From NCBI GenBank assembly GCA_030248135.1, contig JASANC010003903.1:1-64000 (forward strand): a stretch of DNA of 64,000 bases, in the 5' to 3' direction. How positions within the stretch are numbered: position 1 is the stretch's first letter; every line of letters begins with the position of its first letter. The translations under genes and the position numbers were made by a program. Shown here in pieces: positions 1-11,768 of this stretch. Origin of the DNA: Theristus sp. LFF4_11. Its lineage: Eukaryota > Nematoda > Chromadorea > Monhysterida > Xyalidae. Under the pieces are notes generated by a model, which saw only the letters and a program-made list of their open reading frames with translations, did not search any database and was not told the DNA's origin.

Positions 1-28
1 CAACAAATAACTGACTTGTTATTTCCAG

Positions 29-3000
29 TTATATCCGCGACCGACATTCATCAACGACACTCAATTCGTCGTCTATTGCTGGGAGCAGCCGCCGGCAGAA
101 AACAGCACGCAAAACGATTTGAGCCGTTTCTGGGACAATCCCACGTACAAGCGTGCATTCGCGCAGATTTCCCGGTTGCCTGAATCAAGGAAAACCGTTC
201 AATCGAGCCCAGAAATTATGAGTTTGGACATTGTCGTGCTGGACAGCGTCAGTTGGCCGCAGGTGCGGTTCAGCAACTAGTGACATCAAGCGCAGCAGAT
301 GCTGATTGGCTGCGCAGAAATTTTGTCAATACTGGAAGAGAGTAAAAGATGGCCAGCAAAATATAAAAGAAGGTACAAGATTGTCAGACACAGACAGCAG
401 ATACACAGCTGATGTCCAGTTCGCCCAATGCGATGGCATCTTTGCCCATTTTCTGGACCAACAATGTTGACTGCCTGCATGCACATGCGGATAAAAAACA
501 ACCAGTTTCTAATCATCCAGCCAACCACTGTATTGTTCATCCATTTTGATTTTTCTATGCAGTTCCAACGGCACGCGCCGCGTTCCTGGGCGTACATGCG
601 TGACGTGATGCAGTTCGAATGGCTGGAGGGCTACCACAAGGTCGCCGACAACAGCATGGTCAACTTGGTGCCCTTGATGGCCGGCTTCCGATACAACGAT
701 CAGACGGCCGATATGCTGAGCGACGCCAACGAGAAGCCACTGGTCTGCGATCACGTCAACTTCTTGTGGCATAAAATGCCCGGTAAACTTGTTGTTTGAC
801 GACCGCGCGCTTTCTTTCACGTTTTTCACTTAAAGTTGCACCACCGTCCCAAAAACATGCAGTATGGCCAAATAAACATGGCAGTCCTTGATTCTCAATC
901 AAGGCGGGATCAATCGCAGACTATGTGTTGTCTTTTTCAAGAATGTCAAGATAATTCCCAATCGTGTGTACAAGGGAGAAGAACAGCACGAAGAATCAAT
1001 CAATTAAAAAAATTGTCAAATTTGACGCACAATTAGGTTTTTGAACGTCTTCTTCTTTCATTCAAAATTCGCGCGCTTCTTGCACCCTGAAAAAAGCTGC
1101 CATGTTTACTCGGCCATTCCGTACCCGTGCGACGGTGTGTGCTGTAAACAGTGATGTAACACGCTTCAGGTTGCTGTAAATCGCATCAAAAACTAAGCTG
1201 CTCTAAAAACAAACTGTCAGTTGCCGTACAGACAGTGTATAGTGAAGTGTGTGTGCAGTGCCAGTGTGTTTGTTTCTGATTTTCAGATTCGGTCACATTG
1301 TGGAATGACGATGTGATGCACGAGAAACGCGGCCTGCTTCACTATCCGAAGGTGATTTATTTTTTAAAAGGCTTGTTCGAAATCGCATTGATAATAATCA
1401 CAGAACAATGTCCAGGTACTTCTAATCTCATTCTTATTTACCACGCCATGAACGGCCTGATGAAAAAAAAATCGTTGTCATTGTTTTTTGGCAGATTGAG
1501 ACCCGTGGATTCACACGTCCTCCAACCGATTACTACTTCCGCCCGTGGCACGTGTTCAACTACAAGTTCGTGAAAAACGCAACGAACCCACATTGCATGG
1601 ACTCGCGGTCGTATCATAAGGTTGCTGTTGGTGTTGTTGGGCTTTTAGTCGATGTTTTTTAGCCGGGGCTTACCCAGCAAAGCGTACATAATGCTGCCGA
1701 GTAGAGTGTGCCCATCGAGTTTTCTCTGTTATTAAGTGCCTACAGTATGTCCGAATAAATAAGGCAGCCCGTCAAGGCGGGATCAGTCGCAGACTAGGAG
1801 TTGCCTTTTTCAAAAATGCCAACATAACTCCTAATCATGTGTTTAAGGGAGTAAGAATAAGCATAATAGCAATCTATTAGTCTGAAAAAAATACGTCAAA
1901 TTTGGCACACAATTTGGTTTGTGAACGTCTATTTTCTTTCATTCAAATTTCGCGCGCTCCTTGCACCCTGAAAAAAGCTGCCATGTTTACTCAGTCATTC
2001 CGTACTTATGCACCCCTCGACGGGGCTCGATCCCCCGAACGCACAGACAATAGTCTAACGCGCTACACCACCCAAGCCACGTTGGTGACGCAAGGTTGGC
2101 GTTGGATGCCTAATTGTAAAAGTTCAGTTTTCTTTCCGGTTTTGTGGCTTTTGGTGCTGACTTTCACATCTGAAAAACACCGAAATGTACCGCTGAACTA
2201 AATCGTCAGATGTTTTTCAACCGTCAGGTGACAAAAATCAGGTTTGTGATCTGTTCTGAAAAAACCGTGGTCGATAATGTCACACCATTTGCTCCATCCA
2301 TACTCTTAGCCAAGTTTTTCGCACGAAAACCCACATGGAAAAACGGAGGTTTCTGAAAAATCTTCAATTTCTGGTGTTTTTTAAACAGATTCATTTATTT
2401 CCAGGAGGTTCTGTCGCTCACCGAGTCTTTCATGCACCGCTACAATTCCACCTATCATTTCTCATTCACCTTCCTGACCGATCTCACGCACGACCACCCG
2501 GCGAAGCTAGAGGCCATGGACGATGACTTGATGGAGATGCTGCAGAGGCTGCACGAGAAGAGCACGCTGAAGAACTCGGTGCTCGTTGTGATGGGCGATC
2601 ATGGCAACAGGGTGTGCTGTGTATTGTAGTTTTTGAAGTTCAACGTTGATTGGCTATTATGGTTTCAGGAAGACCGGAGGCACAAAAGTAACACGCCCTA
2701 AGGAAAAACTTACAATCGAACCAAACCCGTAAAGCGTCAGCACACGGCGAAGTGTCTACCGTAACCTAATTTTGAATTCCGTGAAATATTTTATTATCCC
2801 CGCGTGCAGAAGCATTGAGACCCGGAACCAACTTAAAAGATAATACTTTTCTGCCTAATTGGCTGATAACGTAATATCCATGGAATCGGTATGCCACCGA
2901 TTGAACTTATAGTTAGATGAACAAAAGCGAAAAAATTGGGTCGATCAAGCGCACTCTTGATTGTCGTGTCGTCTACCAAGCCCTGTCATCCATAGCAATG

Positions 3001-4352
3001 GTGGTCAACCATAAAATGTTGATTTGTTTTTCAAACGTGCCCAAACTTCAGATCAGCACAGTCCGCCGCACGTACATCGGTCGTGTTGAGGAGCGTCGGC
3101 CACTGATGGCGATTCGCGTGCCCGATTGGTTCCGACGCGAAAACGGTGATCTGCTGCGAGCGATGCGTCTCAATCGACATCGTCTGACGTCAAACTTCGA
3201 CGTGCATCAGACGTTGGCGCAGCTGGTCACAGGTGAAATCACCATGCTTGTGAAATTCCATGCTATTGTGCAGGCGAAAATTGCAGCTGCGCTGGATTTT
3301 GGTGGTGACATCGCTGATGACACGTTTTTGTGGGCAAAGCCGTCATTGGAGATTTTGCTGGCGACACATAATTCACTGCTCGGTAATTAAGCAAAATCAT
3401 GACTGTACACACGCATGTAGAAGAGCGGGATGCGGCTGTTTCAAGGCGTGTTTTGATGAGGGCACAAGGCACATCACTGATGAGGCAACAGCCGCCTTTT
3501 GCATCGGATGTGTTGGCCAGGCCGAAATCAGAAAAACGTCCTACAGCTTGGTTGATTAGAAGGCTTCCGTTTCGGAATGCATTAAGAACGCAATTTATCT
3601 GCGTAATCGCATATTCGTCTCAGAAAACGTGAAACAATGTTAAACGAAAAGGAAAAACAATAAGCATGCTTGTTCTACGGTTCTTAAAATTTCTAAAAAA
3701 AATGTTTCGTTACCATAATGCAGGTCAATGGGAGCACCCAGAGAAACGACTCTCACTGAATTGGAACATCGAGCGCGGTCTGTCGCTGTTCGAGCCGATT
3801 TCAGCGAATCGAAGCTGCACCGACGCTGAAATCCCGTTGCAGTACTGCACTTGTATGCAGTCGAAACGGGCGCATTCAATGCGGGAAGCGAAGCGACACG
3901 AACCGCAGCTGAGACGGGCGCTGCTTGAGACCGTCCGAGATCGTCTGCATGAGTGCGCGCAAGAAGTGCTGTCGAAAATCAGCGACACTTTTGTCGAAGT
4001 TCAACAGATCACCGCCTATACGGTCAATAACATGGTCCGCCACGGCGTTCGCTACATGACGACGTCGGATGAGTTTTATAATCGCATTCGAAATGTGCAA
4101 GCGGCGATGGAGTTGACGGATTTTGAAATTGCCGCCAACATTCAACTGAACACCAGTCGAGCATTCACTATTCGCGAGGTGGTTCGGTGGGACAGTCAGA
4201 AGAGGACCTACGATCTCGTGCTGGAGCCGATCGTTGTCGCCGGTCATCGGCGTCTCTGTCAAAAGCGGACCGAAGCAACACCGGACACGGTGGTCTTCTC
4301 AAATTCGAGTACGAGATTTTTACTGTTGAGGGACGTTTGCGATTGTTTGTGA
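29..4352 (+). CDS. DUF229 (sulfatase-like) protein, 5' end outside window
   Basis: Seven exons were rebuilt: 29-262, 563-782, 1287-1351, 1495-1620, 2405-2611, 3052-3232 and 3724-4352. All junctions keep phase and give 553 residues up to the stop. The upstream exons lie before the window. DUF229 proteins belong to the alkaline phosphatase/sulfatase fold and are expanded in nematodes; their substrate is not known. Visible landmarks are the segment IVVLDSVSWPQ near the fold's first metal/nucleophile strand, THDHPAKLEAMDDDLMEML, and VVMGDHGN, the Asp-His-Gly metal-binding motif. The last exon carries a Cys-rich stretch (SCTDAEIPLQYCTC) and a long C-terminal domain. Introns 2 and 4 carry two copies of one repeat. 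The next gene on the same strand is the patched-related gene 550 bp downstream. The family call is firm; catalytic activity is not established. Confidence 0.85.
860..1124 (+). repeat. Intronic repeat of about 265 bp, copy 1
   Basis: This block lies in intron 2 of the DUF229 gene. It is clearly related over its whole length to 1743-2005 in intron 4, in the same orientation. Shared landmarks are CAGTATG near the start, AAGGCGGGATCA, and the end CTGCCATGTTTACTC. No coding potential is visible. Confidence 0.75.
1743..2005 (+). repeat. Intronic repeat of about 265 bp, copy 2
   Basis: Second copy of the block at 860-1124, in intron 4 of the DUF229 gene and in the same orientation. It is followed directly by a tRNA-like segment at 2015-2080, which the first copy lacks. 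That arrangement could mean a tRNA-headed SINE or a chance neighbour. Confidence 0.75.
2015..2080 (-). other. tRNA-like segment (SINE head or tRNA pseudogene)
   Basis: Read on the minus strand this contains an A-box-like element (GTGTAGCGCGTTAGA) and a B-box-like element (GGGGATCGAGCCCC) at tRNA-like spacing. I cannot fold a convincing anticodon arm, so it is not called a tRNA gene. It lies inside a protein-coding intron. Confidence 0.35.
3469..3556 (+). repeat. Dispersed ~85-bp repeat, copy 1
   Basis: Shares GCACATCACTGATGAGGC, ATGTTGGCCAGGCCGAAA and ACAGCTTGGTTGA-like blocks with segments at 51245-51318 and 56970-57055. This copy lies in the last intron of the DUF229 gene. Confidence 0.6.
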
Positions 4353-4904
4353 AATGATCTTTTGTGGAAGTTGAGAAATTGTGGAATTATTGTGGAAATG
4401 CTGCAGAATCACAAAAAAAGTGAAGAAAACAAGGAATCATCACGTGAATGCGCAGTCTTGGTTGACTTTTCTTATTTCAAACTACAATTTTTCTGTCACG
4501 TGTTTTGCTAATCGATCAGAAATCATTGTTGTGAACAGTGTACACAGAGGAACAAAACAAGCCAAAACCACCACTCTTTAAAAAAACGACACAATACGAT
4601 TTCACTTTTGATTGCATTGCAACCATGCACAATGCTTGCTCACGTTGAACGTGTTTTATTTGATTGAATTTTTGAGGTGATGAGTTTTCAGTGATTTCTT
4701 CACGTCACGTTAAAAACAGTTCGAATTGTTTGTTTTTCATACCAAACTTTCAAACTACGTTCCCACAAGCGCCTCATCCAAAAAAACGAATTCTCGGTGG
4801 CAAATTTGAACGGTATCTGGACGAGTTCTTCCAGCTTGTCAATTGCTTTTCACTCTAGCGATAAAAAACAATTTTCTCTGGAAAAAAACACACAAGAAAA
4901 TATC
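4353..4904. other. Intergenic gap, DUF229 to PTR
   Basis: AT-rich sequence between two same-strand genes. I see no ORF with support and no clear AATAAA near the DUF229 stop. A pyrimidine-ending acceptor (GAGTTTTCAG, near 4683-4692) could serve as a 5'-UTR or trans-splice acceptor for the next gene. Confidence 0.4.
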
Positions 4905-7900
4905 ATGTCCACCGAAGACAATCGCAAAGCGCACAGCTTGGCCGACCACGTGAACGGATTCTTCGACCAGTTCTTCCACGAGGTCGCAAAGCTGGCAGTT
5001 CACCATCCATGGCTGATGATCCTTGCCAGTCTACTCTGCACAACCGTCACTCTAGTCGGCTACACAAAGTTCCACACTGCGAATGACGTGTTGAAGTATC
5101 TGGTGCCAACCGACTCGCGAAGTCTCCTGGAGAATGAGATTGTGAAGGCGTTCTACACGAGACAGCCAGCGCCGAAGGAGTATGAGGCTGCGGTGGAAAC
5201 GCCGGAGTGGGCGGACAGCGCAGGCGATGATGTGGGACGTTTGAAAGTTAGGAAACGTCGACGAACGGAAGGTTTGGCTGGCGGGTGGTCTGTAGAACAA
5301 GGAACTGTGATTTGTGCTTTAAAAAAGTGCCGCTAATTTTTTAATCGAGTAACAAAAAGTTTCAAAAATTAAAAAAAATTAAATTTAATTACAATATTTA
5401 CAGTCCAACAATTTTCAAAACCGACCGGTGTGAGAAAAACGCCGTTTTTGTGGGTCTGGTGATTATAATTATTTTTCTACGTATTGATTTCATGATGATA
5501 CCGAAGCTTTCCACTCACGCCAAGTAAAAATATAAATCAACAAAAACCACAACCACCGCCAAAAACGCACTTTTTTGCAGGCATGTTTGATCTGATCAAC
5601 GTGTTCATCAGCGGGCGCAATGGTGGAAACATTCTGACCAATGACTGTATCCTGGAAATACAAGCATTCACGCGGCATATTGAGCGCAACTTGGTGCACC
5701 CATCGACCGGATTGCGTTACAATGATTTTTGGTCAGAAAGCTAATTGGCTGTTGTTCCATTCGACAGCAGCTGGATTGGTTACGTTAAGTATAATACAGC
5801 GAATCAGCCTGCAGTGCTGGTACACTGGAAAAGTGTAGCTCAACTTTCATCCATACGACTGAGAAAAATAAATTTTGCGACGCAGAAAAAGTCTAATGAT
5901 ACAATGGTACATCAATATTTTGTACCTCTGGCTCTGTCGTGTTTTGTTGGTGTTCTCAAAATCGGTTCTTTTTTATTCTAGTGAAGTGTTCTGTCACAAG
6001 AACACCCAGGTTGAGATGTTGCTACGTGTTTGGACGGACGAAACGCTGCGAACCACCGTGAAGCTCACCTATCCGATCATAAAGGTTTTCGACAAGACCG
6101 TACTGATTGGCCACAAGTTACACGGGGTGACAATCGATGAGCAAAGCGTCATTCAGTCCGCCACGGCCGTGCAGTACATTTTCGGCATTTACACATTGTG
6201 AGTGCGGGCGTTTTGGACGGGTTTTTTGTTTGGTTGCTTCGTTCCATGTCAATTGCTCTGTGATTTTGATCCAGTCGTCATAAAAACACTTGAGTTTTTT
6301 GACGTACCCGCACTAAAAACGCGAGCGCCTTATTGGCATTTCAAAAGACTTGAACACGCTCACAAAAAAAATCGGACAAACCGCTGGAGAGACGTCAGGA
6401 AAAAACTCCGCGTCACGTCACAAGTGTTCAGTGCGGGGATTTCCTGTTGCAGTGGGGTACCAGCGTCCGAGAGGGTGCGCGTTCTGGACGGGTGGTGCTC
6501 GAAAAGCATCGCTCACCCATTTGCAGTCGCACAAGCAATGAGCAGCAACACAAAAGTACGGATGCTGATCATCAATTCGGCAACTCACAATGAACACCAA
6601 CAAACCACATTGTTCGCAGCAACCGCACCATCTACGACGCGTACATGTGGTGGCGACACCAGTTGCAGGCGCTCTTCGCGCAGTCCTCCAATCGCGAACG
6701 CTTTCCACTGATCGAGGTGTCGATGTCGAACACGGACATGCTGGCCGCCGAGATCAGACGCAGCGGCTACACGGTGTTGCCGCTGTTGGGTGTCGCCGTC
6801 GTTTCGCTGCTGCTGTTCACGGTTTTCTCGTCGATGCGGTGAGCAGAGTACGCACATGTGTGTGCTCGTGTGACATACGTGAAGTTCGCTGTTTGCGGTT
6901 TCGCCAGGTAGACGCATACCGCGGTGCGCCCTGGCTCGTCAGTGCGACAGACACCAAGCTCAGCTGCCGATGGTGTTTTATCACAGACAGATCTTATAGT
7001 CTGGGTAAACCATCAGGGAACCTAGGTAGTAAAATGTAGCACCAATCAATTTTTATGGGTCACCTCTTGACAAACCTGATGATCGCTGAATCACCAATCG
7101 TGCGGAATTGCACAATTAAAACCGTGATCGTCCCTAAATCGGACTGGATTATTCCCAGGCCGACCTGGACGAGAAGTCGCCCGTTTCTGTCCCTGGTCGG
7201 TCTCGTGATTCCCCTGTACGCATGCGTCGTGTCCAAAGCGATGCTGCTCGGCGTCGGCTATCCGCACCATCCGACCACGACCGTGGGTGCGTATCTGGTG
7301 CTGGCGGTTGGCGTCGACGACATGTACCTGATACTGCACGCCTGGCAGCACGCCGCCGAGAAGACGCCCGCCATTAGGGCAAGTGCAACGAGGGATTATT
7401 ATTTTGCTGGCTGCATCGGACATTGAGAGCGCGGGGAACTTTGGAATTGGGTAAATAACTGTACCCATTTTCGCAAAACTCAAGAAATCCGTGTTGCCGT
7501 TGCGTGGCGTTTATGTCTCATGTCATGTGACGTGTTTATGTATGTCACGTAACTTGTGCGTATGTCACGTGCCGTACATTTGAATGTTTGCATGTCACGT
7601 GACGTGTTTATATGTTGACGTGACGTGTTTGTGTATGTCACGTGACGTGTTTATATGTCACGTGACGTGTTTACTTGTTGACGTGCATGTCACGCGGAGA
7701 CCTAAGAGCATGGATTCAGCCTGGCATTCAGCGGTCAATTTGTTTTTGATGACACTACACTTTTTCTGTCAACCTTTCCAGTACCACCTGCTCGAGCGGA
7801 TGTGCGCGTGCTGCGCCAACGCGGGCCCCTCGATCAGTTTGACGTCATTGACGAACGTGCTGGCGTTTCTGATTGGCGCGTTCTCATCGACGATTCCCGC

Positions 7901-10900
7901 AATTCATCTGTTCTGCCTGTCAACCGCCATTTCCATGGCAATTGACTATTTGCTGACGTTGACTGTACTGATGCCATTGGTGGCCGTGTGTGGACGCGCG
8001 GAAATTCGCACTGAGCTGAGCAATATGGAAGCGAAACGAAAATTGTCGGTCGTGAGAAACGGCTATTCGTCGGAGAAGTCGACACGAGGAAAGCAGGAAA
8101 GCCAGAAACCACACTGCAAAATACAGGGAGTTTTTTTTATTTTGAGACTATTGACTGATTTATTACATTTCACGTTATTTCGCAGCCTGCACGGAAACTT
8201 CCGATTAAGCAGACCGCTACAAACCAAACAGCCAACAAAGAGCGATTTTCAAAGGCAAACACCCAGACGCTCCCAACCTCCACCAACCTCTACACGTACA
8301 CGATGGCCACCGTCTACGATGCGTCCGACCGCCTATTACGCCAGCTCTGTCGTCTCTACGCCAGCTGGCCGACACGAGTCGCCATTTTGACGCTGGTCGC
8401 CATTTTCATCGGCACGAGCGTTTTCGGTCTGACGACGCTGCGGATTGACGCGCGCGCCACCGATATGATTCTGCCCGGGACGCAGTTGTACCGCCATTTG
8501 CGACTGCAACGACAGCACATGGCGAGCTCCGTGCAGACACTGCAGATCGTCGTGTCGAGACCGGGCGACTTGAGGTGATGACCCGGTTCACTGAACGAAA
8601 TTAGTGAGTCAACAGACTCTACGATTACAGTCAAACTCTAAACTATAGGGAATCAGCTGATTGGTTGGTGATCACTTGATGCATGCTTTCAGTGCAAACT
8701 AAACTCCGCCCCTGCAGCAATTTCTGCAGAAAGCATGCAGCACGTGACAACTCAGCTGATTTCCCATAATTTAGAGTTCGACTGTGCCTGTGCAACACGG
8801 TGATGCTGGTGTGGCATGTGATGCCGCTGGCCGCCTTATGCGGTACGCAGTCTCTACCATCTGGCCGGTTCCAGAAATCCGGTGGTTTGAATAAAAGATG
8901 TTGCGTGTGGACCAATGCCCCCCACCCCCCCCTCCGTTCTAACACAAAACGACGACGACTTTGTGAGAATTTTTTTCAAAAAATGATCCCTTTTCTTGAT
9001 TTTTTTTAGGAACGAAGCGCGTTTCCGTGACCTGTTGCACTTCTTCACGGCTCTCGAACACTTGGGTCCGCAGATGTTAGGTCCCGACTCGACACAGTGC
9101 TGGCTCCGGGCCTACATGTCCTACTTGGCGTTCTTCGTGAGCTCGCGAAACTTCCACGATGTCGACTACACCGATTGGATGGAAATTCGCGGCAAATTCA
9201 AATATTCGTCGCTCGACGAATTCTTTGACGTCGGCAATAACGCCGCGTACAAGCTGCAGATTGTGCGTTGTTTTTGTGTTCGAGTTTTAGATTGGCCTGT
9301 TTGGCGCCACTTTTTGATGCTAGTTTTTTTGGTCAATCAGAAACGCAATTTCGAGCAAATATTTTAAATAAAAGTCATTAAGGGGTTCGAATGCATTCGT
9401 AGAGACAATTGTTGTTGAAAATGTTCCACTCTATCGACCTTTCACTCAGGAAAACAAAAAAACAGAAGGTGAACCAGAGTGCAGAGCCGCCTCCTGTACT
9501 TCCAAATTCTCTCACTCTAGAAAGCACAAGGCCCGCGACGCATTATGCCTTTAGTAGGCCTTTTTTGACCATTTTGACTTTTTCTCTCTCTACCTGGCCT
9601 CATTTAACCAACATACCTCAAAGAAACAACCCTCAGCTTCAACATCCCCAACGTCCCCCTCGTTTGCCAGGTCGGCCACCGCGATGCGTGCCTCGCCAAC
9701 AGCCCCGACTGCGTCCAGGCGTTCATGTGCAGCACTCAGTTTCGCTCAATCATCAGCGATCTACCAGGTGCCATAGCGCTGCTCGCCAATTGGCGACAGC
9801 TGGCCGACTCCTACGGCGATCAGTTCAACATTACGACCGCTTATAACATGGGCTACGTGCTTGATCAGGTTCGTTTCGTCGGTCGGTTTTTTTTATTATT
9901 GCTGCATCCGAAAAAAAATAAAAATGCCCCAACAAAGTTATTTTAAGTGCAAAAAGTCGTTATGGTGCGAAAATCGAATGCGCGTTAGTGAAAAAAAAAA
10001 CTCTATTACTGCGAAGTCGTCTCTTCGACAAACTACCATAACCACGTTTCAAACACACCAAAGCGGCATTCATGAAGTAGTACATTAGTGATGCGTAGCT
10101 GTGTTGAAACATAAGCTAATGCGGTCATTAAATACTGCTTCGTGAATGCACCTTAACGTTCATAACTTGCGTTCCCAGATGTCCACGATCTGGTCCACCA
10201 CGTGGCGTAGTGTGCTTGTCAGCCTGTCGCTGATGTGCGTGCTGTGTTTCGCGTTCGTGCCCTCCATCGTGCCGGCGCTCAGTGCGTCCGTCTGTGTGCT
10301 CTCGATCAACCTTGGCGTCTACGGTTGCATGGCACTCTGGGGTGTGTGTGTCAGTCCAGAGTATGCCGAAATGATCTCTCTTTACTTTTTAACGAGTTTT
10401 TTGTATACTCGAAGTCATGCCCCTTAACGTATTCTTTGACTAATGAAAACCACTTTTTGAGCTTTTTTCTAAAATCATCAACTCCAGGTGTGTCGCTTGA
10501 CCCGGCTGCGTTGGCCGCTCTGCTCGCGTGCGTCGGCTTCTCGGTTGACTTCACAGCGCACGTCACGTATCATTATCACAATGCGAGGACTGAGGTGAGA
10601 CACAAATTGGCAGGAGCAAGGGGCAGTCTGAATAAAAGCAATTAGGCAAGCTGATTTATGTGAACAACGGGTGCACGGGACATCATATAGTTGCGAACAA
10701 TGCAGAAAAACACTGAGTTTGAAAAGCCACACTTCATGGCACTTGTCTCAATCCCCTTTGTTCTTATTTTGGATTGAGATGCTGGTATATCATCCGAAAA
10801 AGTTTTGCAACTTCGAGTGTGGCAAAATCGAAAAGTCACGTCTTTGTGATCCTCCGAACCAGCTCCATGGTGACCGTCTTTCCTCCGCCGTATTCCCACT

Positions 10901-11170
10901 TATTGGCGCTCTAACTTTCAGCGCGACATTGCCGCCCGTCTGTACGTGACGTTGCGTCAAATCGCTTGGCCGACGACACAGGCAGCTCTGTCGACCATCA
11001 TTTCCTCGTCGATCATGCTCCTCCACCGCGCCTATTTCGTGAGCATGGTCGCGAAGATCGTCATTCTGGTCGTCGGCCTCGGCTGGCTGCACGCGTTGCT
11101 CGTGATGCCCGTCATGCAGGGCACGCTGACGGCCGTGTCCCGTTGTTGGCGGGAGCGGGACTCTTCGTAA
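4905..11170 (+). CDS. Patched-related (PTR/PTCHD-like) 12-TM protein with sterol-sensing domain
   Basis: Twelve exons: 4905-5271 (donor least certain), 5581-5731, 5982-6197, 6620-6838, 7159-7378, 7782-8129, 8186-8574, 9010-9262, 9671-9868, 10179-10341, 10488-10594 and 10922-11170. All phases agree and give 959 residues, the usual size of the family. PTR proteins are RND-type membrane proteins related to Patched, expanded in nematodes and linked to moulting and to lipid or sterol traffic. Seen here: an N-terminal cytoplasmic segment and first helix, an ectodomain, the sterol-sensing block with VGVDDMYLILHAW (the RND GxDD motif), the matching second-half motif GFSVDFTAHVTYHY, and a final helix bundle. 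Intron 5 appears to use a GC donor (AGG/GCAAGT). The stop codon TAA lies inside a perfect donor consensus (TCGTAAGT). The start at ATG 4905 is the first in-frame Met close to the first helix. Confidence 0.9.
6883..7010 (+). repeat. Dispersed ~110-130-bp repeat family, copy 1
   Basis: The segment beginning AAGTTCGCTGTTTGCGG and ending TAGTCTGGGTAAA recurs at 15279-15388 in the same orientation and, more diverged, inverted at 24915-25000. This copy is in intron 4 of the PTR gene. Confidence 0.65.
7515..7695 (+). repeat. CACGTG-rich minisatellite
   Basis: Irregular tandem copies of a unit close to ATGTCACGTGACGTGTTTAT in intron 5 of the PTR gene. Each unit contains the palindrome CACGTG followed by ACGTG. 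It may be plain tandem expansion; the palindrome is also a known bHLH binding site. Confidence 0.75.
8626..8786. mobile_element. CAGTC-ended MITE, copy A
   Basis: About 160 bp with inverted ends: CAGTCAAACTCTAAACTATAGG at the left matches the reverse complement of TTTAGAGTTCGACTG at the right. Next to the ends are inverted GCTGATTGG/CAGCTGATT blocks. The left flank is TA, as expected of Tc1/mariner-type insertion. It lies in intron 7 of the PTR gene. No protein is encoded. Confidence 0.75.
10062..10155. mobile_element. Palindromic MITE, copy 1
   Basis: Arms GCGGCATTCATGAAGTAGTA and TACTGCTTCGTGAATGC are inverted relative to each other around a short centre. Related copies are at 31524-31612, 37524-38383 (interrupted) and 55236-55340. 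This copy lies in intron 9 of the PTR gene. Confidence 0.65.
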
Positions 11171-11768
11171 GTACCCGTTGCGACAAGGACAAGTGCTGCT
11201 GCAGACTGGAACGGGCAAAGTGATCTAGGAATTTAGCTGGTTTGTTTTTCAAGCTACAGTCGAACTCTAAGTTATAGGAACGCAGCTGATTGGTCGGTGG
11301 TCACGTGATGCATGCTGTCTTACTGTGCAGATATTTCTGTGTGGAGGCGGAGTTTCGCCCTGCACAGAAAGTATATATGCCTCACGTGACGTGACCTCCA
11401 ACCAATCAGCTGATTCGCTGTAATTTAAAGTTTGACTGTACTAGCGTTTTGTTTATCTTTTCTCGGTGATTTTTTCCGACGGATGCCAGATAAAATGTCA
11501 TTTTTTCATTTTACATGCTGGTAAAATTATCGCGTGTAGTCTCTCATTAAAAGTCGCGTCAAGAAATAAAAACAAGAGAAATGTGCGTTCGTTCGAATAT
11601 TCCAATTTTTCATATACGGCTTGACCTTGGCAGTGCGGGATTTTTAATTGTTGTTGTTTGCCGCTCTAGTTTTGTCGTAAATTCGTAGTTTGCTTTGCAG
11701 TGTGACCAAAAAAATGGTATTGGTGTGCTGAACTTGTATTGTGTGCAAACTTTTTGGTGTGCTGAACC
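11171..11768. other. Intergenic gap, PTR to DUF273
   Basis: Holds MITE copy B (11255-11440) and an AATAAA at 11565-11570 that could end the PTR transcript, which would put the MITE in the 3' UTR. A good acceptor (TTTGCTTTGCAG, ending near 11700) lies about 70 nt before the DUF273 start and could be a trans-splice site. No other gene is visible. Confidence 0.5.
11255..11440. mobile_element. CAGTC-ended MITE, copy B (best preserved ends)
   Basis: TA dinucleotides flank both ends. The left terminus is CAGTCGAACTCTAAGTTATA and the right terminus is the inverted counterpart ending AAAGTTTGACTG. Subterminal CAGCTGATTGG and CCAATCAGCTG blocks are also inverted. The centre is non-coding. Confidence 0.85.

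Noticed and set aside
2015..2080. Functional tRNA gene
   Set aside because: A and B boxes are visible but no proper anticodon arm or acceptor stem can be drawn.
7515..7695. CRISPR-like array
   Set aside because: Units are adjacent with no unique spacers and the genome is eukaryotic.
7584..7781. N-terminal part of the ORF that continues into PTR exon 6
   Set aside because: It is the translated minisatellite; the true exon starts at the acceptor at 7781.
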